Positions 48,801-60,800 of a stretch of DNA of 64,000 nt are shown one piece after another. A program made the position numbers and the translations under genes. The notes beneath the pieces were generated by a model, which saw only the letters and a list, made by a program, of their open reading frames with translations, ran no database searches and had not been told where the DNA came from. Each line of letters begins with the position of its first letter. Positions within the stretch are counted from its first letter, which is position 1. Source of the stretch: Haliotis asinina (Eukaryota > Mollusca > Gastropoda > Lepetellida > Haliotidae); assembly GCF_037392515.1 (NCBI RefSeq), contig NC_090290.1, forward strand, positions 39,889,753 through 39,953,752, read 5' to 3'.

Positions 48801-51800
48801 TTTCATAAACTGGTTCCTTACCTCAACCCATGAATGTAATCAGTCTTCATTATCCTCGAAACTGACTTCATCGTATGTAAACAAAATGCGGATGTATCAC
48901 TAAAAATCAGTAAAGGTTTCGTCAAATGAACGCATGTATAAACCGTTTTCATGGAGACAATTTATTTCTTGGTGCCTAAGATCATTACATTTCTTTGATC
49001 TGACAGCGGCGTATTTGAGAAATAAGTAACACGCTATCAGTTTTAGAAACTGTGCTGGTTTCAGTTCTCATAAAAATCATATTGAAAATGATACTATTTC
49101 ATGACACTTCTTAAAAGAGTTGGCTAAACGAATCGATAATCAGAAATATCGTCCATTGAAATCATAAATAAACGATTATCGATATAATAATTCTGCAGTC
49201 GATAACATCACAAATGAACTACTGTGATGAAATCGTTTTTAAATCTACTCAGGAAGTAAATTACTTTAAGTTCGGCTTAAATTAATGGGTGGCTCCTAAA
49301 GTATATTCAGGATCGTGTTTTGGCGGTAATTCAAGCTTCGACTTGTTACGTCACCGCTCAAGTCAGATTTTAGTCATTTTTTTTATACTTCTCCGATATT
49401 TATCGATAACCGATCTATATTCGTTTAACGATTATCGATCTCTAAGACCTGTAACGATAAACAACCTTACGTCTTGGTTCTTTAGATCACCACACCAGCT
49501 CTTTGTTTTATTGACAGCAGGGTATTGAGAAATAACTGCAACGCTATCAGATATTGACACAGCGTTGGTTTTAATGCTTATACACTGTTCTTTGAAAATG
49601 CAGGTATTTCACGCCTAACGTTTCATTTTTTTATTTCACAGATCGAGGTCCTGAATGATGATCTGCGGGAACTGAAAGCTGACCTGGAAAGTGAGTGTAC
49701 AGTAGCCATATACAACACTGGCTTAGTACTGACCCATGCGAAAAAGTTTTCGGACACCTGACCTCATTCCTGTTGACGTACACGCTATTCCAGTGTAGCA
49801 TAAATCATTTTCGTGAAGTAAATTTAGAATGGATCTTTGTTAAATATGACAGAGAGATTTGAAATCATCTCTGCTCTGTACGCACCCAATTTCAGTTCAG
49901 TTTTCCAGCCACTATTCAACTTATGGCATCACATTTATCAACTTTCGTATAGTTCCACAATGCACAATCCATTAGGCCACCATGTTAAAGAGTTCACGGC
50001 ACTGTAATATGTTGATTGAATTGTTGCCATTCGATAAATTAACAATGGAAATTTAAACAGAAATTATGTGATTTGACTTGGATCTTAGCAAATTTTAATT
50101 CATGAAAATCACTCATGCTGCAGTAAATTAACACATAAGTCTATGGAAATTACGTCAAGTGTCCGATACGCTTGCACGACTCGTGCGATTTGGGGCCTAA
50201 ATTGTTTTTGGGTTGTTTTTTTTTTTGTTTGTTTGTTTTGTTTTTTTATTTATTGTCTCACTATTCGCTCAACAATGTGAGTGAGTATAGTTTTACGCCG
50301 CTTTAAGCAATATTACCGCAATATCACAGAGGGGGACACCAGAAATATGTTCCATACATGCTAGCCATGTAGAAACTCGAACCGTGACTTTCGGCGTGAC
50401 GGGCGGACACTTTACCTACTTGTCTACCCAGCCGTCCTCTGGTATGGTATGCATAGCAAATAATCCAGTGATTAACACCACGAGCTCCTTAGAGTAAAAC
50501 GTTGAAATTAGTTACGATAACGAAACTATATTCTCATCCAGATTAAACGTACATACAACTCAAACAAAATGTATTGACAATAAAGTATGTTTAACATTAA
50601 TAGATTTTTCTTTCATGCCACTTTTTTTTCAAACAGGCAATGTTGATATAAGTGTTGAAGACAATACGCTCGGGGTAAATGTGTTTTTGAGCCAATCAAC
50701 CAGACACGTCACAAGAGATATGTCTATTTCTCAAGCCTTCATCAAATCATTTGTGAAAAAAAAGACAAAAACAAAAGGCAAACAATGATATACCGAGAAT
50801 AAAAAGCTAAGCGCCAGCTTATTTCAAAACTAAGATGTGAAACTGTGGAAATGTTAGGCTGAACTTACTGGGAAGACCAGCGCATGTTCAGAGCAAGTTC
50901 ATTGGTAACTGTTTTAGGGATGTCATAATCATTTGTATTTACAATTAAAAGAAATGTTGTTACAGATATTTTGACACTGCTTCTTAAATCAAAATAAATA
51001 TTCCTGTTGTGCTTACGCAAAACTATTCAATTTAGGCTTCATTTGTTAACAGTGCCAGTCATGTGACCATCTAACAGTGATTTCTGATTTTCACAAAAGA
51101 AGGTCACCTTTTTGATAAAAACAAAATGCATGTTTTCCAAAAGCACATTCATCCTGTTGAAAGTGAAAGGTAATTTCCATTATGGTTTTGTTATTAAACT
51201 AAAAGTACTAAACCGATTTATGATAGCTCGTTTTTTCTGAAACGTCCTATGTGCCAATCTCTATATTTTTTCAAATTACTCACGGTTTATTATGCTGATT
51301 ATGCTTTCACGTTGTCTTCATTTTTTTACAATATTTCTAGCTATTACAACTGAATATTGTCATGTATGATAAAATATTGTATATATTGTCGACATTTGTT
51401 ATAACGTTAGGCCACTTTGGAATTGTCATTAACTAATCTCAATGATCATGTAAAGCAAATCTTTTTTCCCAGTTTAATATATATTCAAAAACAATATTCG
51501 AAAAAGGAAGGATATATTCCATTTTGCGAGCATACTACTATCCAGTGCTAATGCACATGAGAAAAGGTAACATATATTGGACATAAATAGTTACGGATAT
51601 ATCTTTATTGAATGGTACATAAGTACTGGAACCTCTGAACGTCTTCACAGTAGGCAAAGTTCAAAACTAGCAAGTGGATGTTCTGGTTCATCGTTCCCTT
51701 GATAGTCTGGTTTGTTTACGAGCACCAGTTGCTAAGCAACAGGACGGAAGTGTGGCATCGCGCTGTAAATACATACAGTTATTCTCAGGCAAAGAGTGTG

Positions 51801-54800
51801 AGTGAGTTTAGTTATACGCCGCTTTATCACTATTCCAGCAATAGCACGGTGTGGGACACCAGAAATGGTCTTCATACATTGCACACATCTTAGGAATCGA
51901 ACCTGGGTCTTCGGCTTGACGAGCGAACGCTTTAACCACCAGGCTGCCTAAACGCCCCTCAAAGAATGAGAATGGCGGATGCTACCGCTTAGGCTGGAGA
52001 TACACTTACGTTGTGCTATCACTGATTTTCAATGGTCAAATTGTATGATATTCACAGATATTTGGTTTGTAAACACCAACTGGCGGTGGGATAGCCCAGT
52101 GGTTAAAGCGTTCTCTCGTCACGCCGAAAACCCGGGTTCGATTTCCTACATGGATATAATATTTGAAGCCCATATCTGAATTTCCCCGCTGTTATACTGC
52201 TATATACTACCTTTAAACATTTGTTTTATTTCGAAATGTGGATTGGCAAACAAAGAAAACATTGCTTATATGAAGATCACTGCAAGAATCAGTTGGTACT
52301 ACTTTGTAAAGTGTCCGCACGCATATTCCATTAGACATCCGTTTGGCATGGAATCCTAGAAGGGACATTGACGTACTTTGGTTAATACTGACATTTTTGG
52401 TGTCCCACGCCGCGATATTGTTTGAATACTGGTAAAAGCGTCGTAAAACTAAACTCACTCACACAGTCTTCCCTTCCTCTGTTACAGAATTTCGCACTGA
52501 AGACGTTGCCGATTTAGGGACAAAGGTATGCCCTTCTTTCTTCTGAAACCTCTCCGCATCGAGAATAATTTCAAATTGACATTAAGCTCTTTGTTTGACC
52601 CAGATAAAACTCGCGATCATGGTTACGTTGTTCAAACCTGAAGTTGGTGATAGACCATATACTTGTGTCGTCCCACCGGATAACATAAAGATAATTATCA
52701 AACGAAATGGCCTATGCAGTAAATACATCACTGATACGCATGGCCAGTGGCAGTCCTAATGGGATCTAGTATCACTTCTTTTGTAATACGACCCGTGAAG
52801 GTCCCGGGGTAGAATAAGCCTTCAGCAACTCATGCTTGCCATAAAAGGTGACTATGTTTGTCCTAAGTGGCGACTAACGGGATCGGATGGTCAGACTCGC
52901 TAACTTGGTTGACACATGTCATCGGTTCCCAGTGACGAAAATCGATGCTCATTTTGTTGATCACTGGATTGTCTGGTCCAAACTCGATTATTTACAGACC
53001 GCCGCCATATAGCTAGAATAGTGCGGCGTAAAACCCAAGTCACTCACTCACTTTTGTAATACCCGTTTATGTGCATGTGTTCAGCTATATTTAAATATAT
53101 GAACAAACGTATCAACTTGATATGCACAATGTTGTAGAAGCAGAGACTGCATACTAAAATAGGTTTTATTGCGCCAACTAGAATGTACATTCAGAAATCT
53201 ATTATGTGGTCTCCCGTATATCAGCACCATGAAGCATATTTAAGCATGATTACACTAATTAGAATTTAGTCAAGTGAATTAATTAGAAAGTGGTCAACTG
53301 TAACATATATTATATTTGGGATTACACCTTCTTGGTGAAATACAATTTTCTAGTACTTTTCTTGAGTTGAGTCCCATCCGGGAATCGAACCCACACCCTC
53401 AGAGTCAGGCACCTAATCGCCAGCACACAAAGTCAGCTGCCTAACCCACTTAGCCACCACGACTTTTTGTGGAAGTACTGTACTAATTACTTTACCAGGA
53501 AAGTGTAATCTCAAATATAACATATGTTATATATTTAAGCACCTTTAAGAAGACGCCATATGAGTATGAGAGGGTTTTCGTCGCCGATATTAACTATACT
53601 GTCATGTTTCTATCGGAATTAATGTAAATATACTACCCATCAAAAGTTTAGCATCATTAGTGTAAATGTAGCCACTTCAGTCAACTGTTCTAAAACAGAT
53701 TTTGCAAAATATTCCATATTGTTTAAAGGTACTGTTTACACATGAACTGATATGTTGTAAAACAAATTCACGAAATCGATGAAATAGTGAAAATTGGCGA
53801 ATTCTATCAAAACTTGCCACCAAGAGGCAGTAATTCACATGCACGATATTTGCACATGCATATTGTTTGCAGTTGGTTCCCCCAAATTAGTGGAGTAATG
53901 CATCTTCAATGTAACCACAAATATATACATAACATCGAGTGAGTGTCTTAAGAAAGTCTAAACCTTTGATAGGTAGTATGCATTAGCACACAGGTCCTAT
54001 TTAAGAGCTATAGAATACTGTAAGTATGGAATACCGTAAGGGTAAATTCTCGCGATTGCCCATTCTCGACCTTTGAAAACAAGCTTAAAATGCCAAAAGG
54101 GCGAAAATGCTAAAGACCATCATTACACGTAATGCTTGAAATCTTAACTGAGGTTAGGAGAACCTGTCAAGTAAGTAAAATATACTGTTTTCACGTGAAG
54201 CAGAAACAGTTCAAACAGCCTCGGTAACTGTTTAATGGTTACATAGCCCTTTGGTAACATATATATGTGGGAAAGTAATTACTGTTGTACGTGAAAGATT
54301 GGTACATCACAGACCGTATCCTTCTGAATCACTCCAACACCAAAGCCGTTCTTGTCACTTCTCCTATAGCCACACGCTGTGACATTAGACTGTCCAGAGC
54401 ATAGTGAGTCAGTGTTTCTTTTGTTTTTCGATGAATGAATACTCTGACCTTTAAAAGAGGACGTAATGAAATGTGACACGTGACAACAAGTTCATGATTT
54501 GTAGTCTTTTCGTTACAGATACAAAACGTGAAGGATGAACTCGGGACAGAGACACAGGGTACTGAAGGTGCGCTGTAGGGAGTTGCTTGTGAGAAAGGCA
54601 ATTAATATCCTCTTCAACTGTACTTTCAGTGTACGATTGTCGAAACTGGGAGATATATGTGATTGAATCAATGAATAGTGAATGTTTTTAGAATGCATCA
54701 CCACATGGATTTCTTTCAAAGCAAAGCTGGTCGTTCTGTTATATCCCTTGTTAGGTGAAGGGAGTATTTCAGTTTCACAATTTTCAGTCAGCAGTGTGTG

Positions 54801-57800
54801 ATTTGACCCTGAAAACCCTGACCATGCACAGATGCAAGACAATTATCGGAAAAAATGGTATACAGTGATTTATCGACTTGCTTGAAAAACGACAAGATTC
54901 ATAATAACGCCCCATGCACGTGTAGGAGGCTCCCACGTTATGCACGTGCTTTCCATGCATTGTGTTTGCGTGTGGTGATAACGTGAAATGATGCTGCATA
55001 CACAAGATGAACGTCATTGTAGCGTTCCTCAGTGGGTTTTCTTTCTACCAGACTTCAAAGTTCAGGTTCCCCTACTTTGTTTTGAAGAGTATACATTACA
55101 GCAAAACGAAAATATACACCTACAGACAGATCATTTAGAGTTCCTATCATCGATCGAGGGGTTAAGGCGGTTCACATTCCGCAGGAAATATGTCCTTTAG
55201 CTGGAACGCGAGATAAATTTGTAACCTGAAATATGTTCTGTAGCTACAATGGGAACGGAGGATGCATTGCAATCTATGCGAAATACGTACTGCAACTACA
55301 TCCAGATGTAATCTGTAGGAAACATGTACTGTAGCTGGAACAGGCCCGAAAGACGCATTTGTAGCATGTAGGTAATATGTAGTAGACTTATAGCTACATT
55401 TAAAGCGAGGTATGCACATGTAATCTGTAGGAAATATGTGCTGTAGTGGATCTATTTGTACTCGTAGGAAATGGGTACTGCAGCAACATTTTAAACGAGG
55501 GATGCACTTGTAATCTGTAGGAAATATGTACTGTAGCTAGATCTGGATGTAATCTGTAGGAAATATGTACTGTAGCTAGATCTGGATGTAATCTGTAGGA
55601 AATGGGTACTGTAGCTAGATCTGGATGTAATCTGTAGGAAATATGTACTGTAGCTAGATCTGGATGTAATCTGGGTACTGTAGCTACATGTTGAATGTGG
55701 GGATGCATTTGTAATGGACAGTAAATTAACAGTAAGTGACTAACAATAATGTAGTTGTTCACAATGATGTAGTTGTTCACAATGATGTAGTTGTTCACAA
55801 TAATGTAGTTGTTCACAATGATGTAGTTGATCACAATGATGTAGTTGTTCACAATAATGTAGTTGTTCACAATGATGCAGTGATTAACAATAATGTAGTT
55901 GTTCACAATAATGTAGTTGTTCACAATAATGTAGTTGTTCACAATAATGTAGTTGTTCACAATAATGTAGTTGTTCACAATGATGCAGTGATTAACAATA
56001 ATGTAGTTGTTCACAATGATGTAGTTGTTCACAATGATGTAGTTGTTCACAATAATGTAGTTGTTCACAATGATGTAGTTGTTCACAATAATGTAGTTGT
56101 TCACAATGATGTAGTTGTTCACAATGATGCAGTGATTAACAATAATGTAGTTGTTCACAATAATGTAGTTGTTCACAATGATGTAGTTGTTCACAATAAT
56201 GTAGTTGTTCACAATGATGCAGTGATTAACAATAATGTAGTTGTTCACAATAATGTAGTTGTTCACAATAATGTAGTTGTTCACAATGATGTAGTTGTTC
56301 ACAATGATGCAGTGATTAACAATAATGTAGTTGTTCACAATAATGTAGTTGTTCACAATGATGTAGTTGTTCACAATGATGCAGTGATTAACAATAATGT
56401 AGTTGTTCACAATGATGTAGTTGTTCACAATGATGTAGTTGTTCACAATAATGTAGTTGTTCACAATGTTGCAGTGATTAACAATAATGTAGTTGTTCAC
56501 AATAATGTAGTTGTTCACAATGATGTAGTTGTTCACAATAATGTAGTTGTTCACAATAATGTAGTGATTAACAATAATGTAGTTGTTCACAATGATGTAG
56601 TTGTTCACAATAATGTAGTTGTTCACAATGATGTAGTGATTAACAATAATGTAGTTGTTCACAATGATGTAGTTGTTCACAATAATGTAGTTGTTCACAA
56701 TGATGTAGTTGTTCACAATAATGTAGTTGTTCACAATGATGTAGTTGTTCACAATGATGCAGTGATTAACAATAATGTAGTTGTTCACAATGATGTAGTT
56801 GTTCACAATGATGTAGTTGTTCACAATAATGTAGTTGTTCACAATGATGCAGTGATTAACAATAATGTAGTTTTCACAATGATGTAGTTGTTCACAATAA
56901 TGTAGTTGTTCACAATGTTGCAGTGATTAACAATAATGTAGTTGTTCACAATGATGTAGTTGTTCACAATGATGTAGTTGTTCACAATAATGTAGTTGTT
57001 CACAATGATGCAGTGATTAACAATGATGTAGTTGTTCACAATGATGTAGTTGTTCACAATGATGCAGTGATTAACAATAATGTAGTTGTTCACAATGATG
57101 TAGTTGTTCACAATAATGTAGTTGTTCACAATGATGTAGTTGTTCACAATAATGTAGTTGTTCACAATGATGCTGTGATTAACAATAATGTAGTTGTTCA
57201 CAATAATGTAGTTGTTCACAATGATGTAGTTGTTCACAATAATGTAGTTGTTCACAATGATGTAGTTGTTCACAATAATGTAGTTGTTCACAATAATGCA
57301 ATGGTGCATTTTCCCACAGATACAGAAGAACACAAGGCCGAGACAAACAGAAAGGTATGACTTACTACGCCCCATATGTTCATTAAATGCGTTTGTTCGT
57401 GTGGACCTACTATTGACAGCAAAATAGTAGCAACTCGGTTTCCGAACATTCTTCACAAAACCCCGTAATTTTCTAGCTTCAATTGTATTTCGTTTTAGAG
57501 AATAGGAAATAATTCTTTTAATCTTAAATTTGTGCTATCAACTCTTTCCCAGAATTGGGACGGTTGGGTAGCCGGGTGGTTGAAGCGTTCGGTTGTCACG
57601 CCGAAGACCCGGGGTCGGTTCCCCACATGGCTACAATGGGTGAAGTCCATTTCTGTTGTCCCTGCCACCATATTGCTGGAATATTGCTAACTTTGGTGTA
57701 TATATATTGTCATGTATTAGATATAAATATGAAGATAATAAACCGATCTTCTACATTACAATACCCGAGAAGATCCGAGTTTACAACTGATCATCAGTAA

Positions 57801-60800
57801 CCCATGCTAACAGGTGGTAGGCTGGCTGACTTGCTTGATTGTCTTGGCGCATGTCATCGTATCCCAAAAGCGTAGGTTTGTGCTCATGATGTCGATCACT
57901 GGAATGTTTGGTCCAGAATCGATTACAGACTGCTGCTGGATTGCTGGAATATTGCTGATCATGGAGCTAAACAACAAACATTCTCGCCTTTGACATCACT
58001 GTCGTTGCCATCTTTCTGGGACTAGGTACTGGGGTCCGTAGGTCTAATACGTCTTTACAACTAGCGAGCATGGGTATGGTTCATATTAACATTACCTTTG
58101 GATCCTGGCGTACCCAAGGGACGTAACTCTGCACAGCGAGTTCCGCGTCATTGGCGACTGAGAAATTGGCACAATGCACTCATGAAGATGCACAATCGGA
58201 CGAACACTCAAGAGTTAATAAACGTATTACGTCGGTCCATGCAAACATATGGTCGGCTCAAAAAGTCGATTTCCATCTTGTCAGATTCTTGTTGTATATC
58301 TGATGCTGCTTCGTGAACTAGGTATTCTTGTATTGCAGGTCGAAGCGATGAAAGACAGTCTTCACCAGCTGAACAAGTATTCTGATTGTATGTGTTCGCA
58401 CGCACGCATACGCACGCATACGCAAGCACTCTCTCACACACACACACATCTAGCAGTAGTTTTATGCGTGTTTATTGTAAAAGACTACTTTACCCGGGTT
58501 AGAAAGGATAGATCTTCAAGTAACCCATGCTTGTCATACGAGGCGATAAACAGGATCCGATGGTCAGGTTCTCTGACTAGGTTGACAGGTATCGTATCTC
58601 AATTGTGCAGATTGGTGCTCATGATGTTGACCACTGGATTGTGTGATCCAGGCTCGATTATTTACAAACAAGCGTCCTGAAGCTGGTATGTTTATTTGTC
58701 TGTATCTCACGTGGATCGTTGTTCCCAGGGTCAATGGTCTGCTCCAAAGTCGATAGTTTAATTAATTCGGCGTTGTAATATAAAATCGTTTCATACAGCA
58801 GCCTTCGCTAGCTAATTGATTACATTTTACTTTCAGCCGAACGGGAGAAGCGTCATGCTCTTCAGATGAAGGTCAGTTGCTCATTTGAAACCACAATCAC
58901 AAATAATACAACATTCGGTTTTGTTAGAATATTATATCTTAAGTAGTACCTATTACCTCCCACGTAAAACTTAGCATCTCATACATAGTACTTATTATCT
59001 CATACGAATAAGATATTGAAAGTGAAAACAAAATCACCGTGGCCCTATTACGCTTCCATAGATTTCAAAGGTGTGACGCTATGTTGCAAAAATATTTCTT
59101 TGCTTTCTTTGACTTCAGTGAACTCTGTTTGACTGAATGAATAGTCAAATCCATCAGAATCAGTAAAACTTGCGTGCGTGCTGGGATATTTCAAATATGT
59201 ACTTTTCTGTTGCAGATTACAGATTTAGCTGGTAAACTTGGGCTACGAGAAAAGCAAAAACCAGGTTGGTTAATTCAAGATAACACTGGGTGAGAGAAGT
59301 TATTACTTGGCAAAAACGTTCTTTTTCGAATTGACAAAAAAAGATGAAAAATGGCAGAAAAATCCATCTTTGCTACCATTAATGTGTTGCCTCAAGGCAA
59401 TTGTGTGGGTTAAGCATTGTCCATATCACTTGGAACATCGATCACACAGGACTAAGGGAAGCAGATGTAGTAATGGACTGAGGCTGTGTTTCGCAAAAAA
59501 TATCGCGTTCTCAGTTACTTTCAATGCCGTTTTGATTCTGCCCTGAAACATAAGATAGCACCAATAATAGCCTGAATCCGTGAAGATCGGGGTTAGAATT
59601 GGTCTTCAGTAACCCATGCTTGTCGTAAGAGGCGACCGACGGGATCGGGTGGTCAGGCTCGCTGATTTGATGGACATATGCCGTATCAGGTCGATGCTCA
59701 TGCTGTTGGTCTTTTGTCTGGTCCAGGCTCGACTATTTCCAGACACCCGCCAGATAGCAGTAATTTTGCTGAGTTGAAAGCAAACAAACGAAATCAGACT
59801 AAGCCGACACCATGTGATATAAATACTATTCAAATCAGCTTACAACCAACACACTCGCAAAGTGTCTTTGTTTTTATGTTTATGTTTTCCAAGTATTAAT
59901 TGTAACTGATATTCATGTAATGCAGTTGATGGTTTTGGAGACGAGAACTTCGTTCAAGACATATCCAGTGAGTACACCTCAGAGACTGACATCCACACTG
60001 CATGCAAAGAAGGAGACCTGGATCGCCTGAAGCAGTTGCTCTCTGATCCTAATGTCAATGACAGTCTAGACAAGACGTCTTTGTTACTGATAGCAGTGGA
60101 ATACGGCCACAGAGATGAATTTGACTTCCTCGTTAGCAAAGGATTCGATGTGTACCAAGTTGATAAGTTCGGCAACAACGTCCTCCATGTTGCCTGCATC
60201 GGAGGGGACGTGGACATTGTTTCTTATATCATATCCCTGGACATTACTGATATAAATAGCCGTGGGCAATTTGGACGGACTCCTGTGATGGCCGCAGCAG
60301 AAAAGGGTCATAAGATCGTCCTGGACGTCCTTGTAAGTCATGGAGCCGACTTGTATTTGGTCGACGATGACGGTGACAACATCCTTCACGCAGCCTGTCT
60401 TGGGGGTCATGTGCAGATGGTTGAGTACCTCGTGGCTCAGGAGATTGTTGGCATCAACAGTAGAGGAGACAATGGTAGAACACCGCTGATGGCAGCTGCT
60501 GGGATGGGCCATCGAGGTGTATTTTACTATCTTCTCAGCATGGGAGCTGATGTGTCACTGATGTGTAAGAGCAAGAACAATATTCTCCACGTGGCTTGCA
60601 TGGGCGGCAACTCTGTCATGGTGAAACGCATTCTCTCAAATAACTTTTTTGACATTAACAGTAAAGGAGAATACGGCAGGCCTCCATTATTGGCAGCTTC
60701 AGGGAAGGGACATCGAGATGTTCTGGACCTTCTTCTACAAGCAGCATGCAATGCTACCTTGGTGGATGACAACGGTCATAACATGCTTCACGTTGCATGT

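Noticed and set aside
50675..52487. A hidden phase 0-1 exon between exons 8 and 9 that would allow both to be used
   Set aside because: I looked for CAG-bounded segments of about 49 bp without a stop; candidates such as the one after GTTGTTACAG at 50966 hit a stop at once. Not fully excluded.
53364..53464. Functional tRNA gene
   Set aside because: A and B boxes are good but the acceptor stem does not pair and the sequence sits inside an inverted-repeat element, with a partial copy elsewhere.
55400..57456. Very long open frames (480 and 205 codons on -, 383 and 145 on +) suggesting a repeat protein
   Set aside because: They follow from an 18-bp tandem repeat that has no stop in those frames; both strands are open at once and the region lies in an intron.
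60084..60772. Minus-strand frames of 142 and 81 codons over the ankyrin exon
   Set aside because: Shadows of the true + strand coding sequence.
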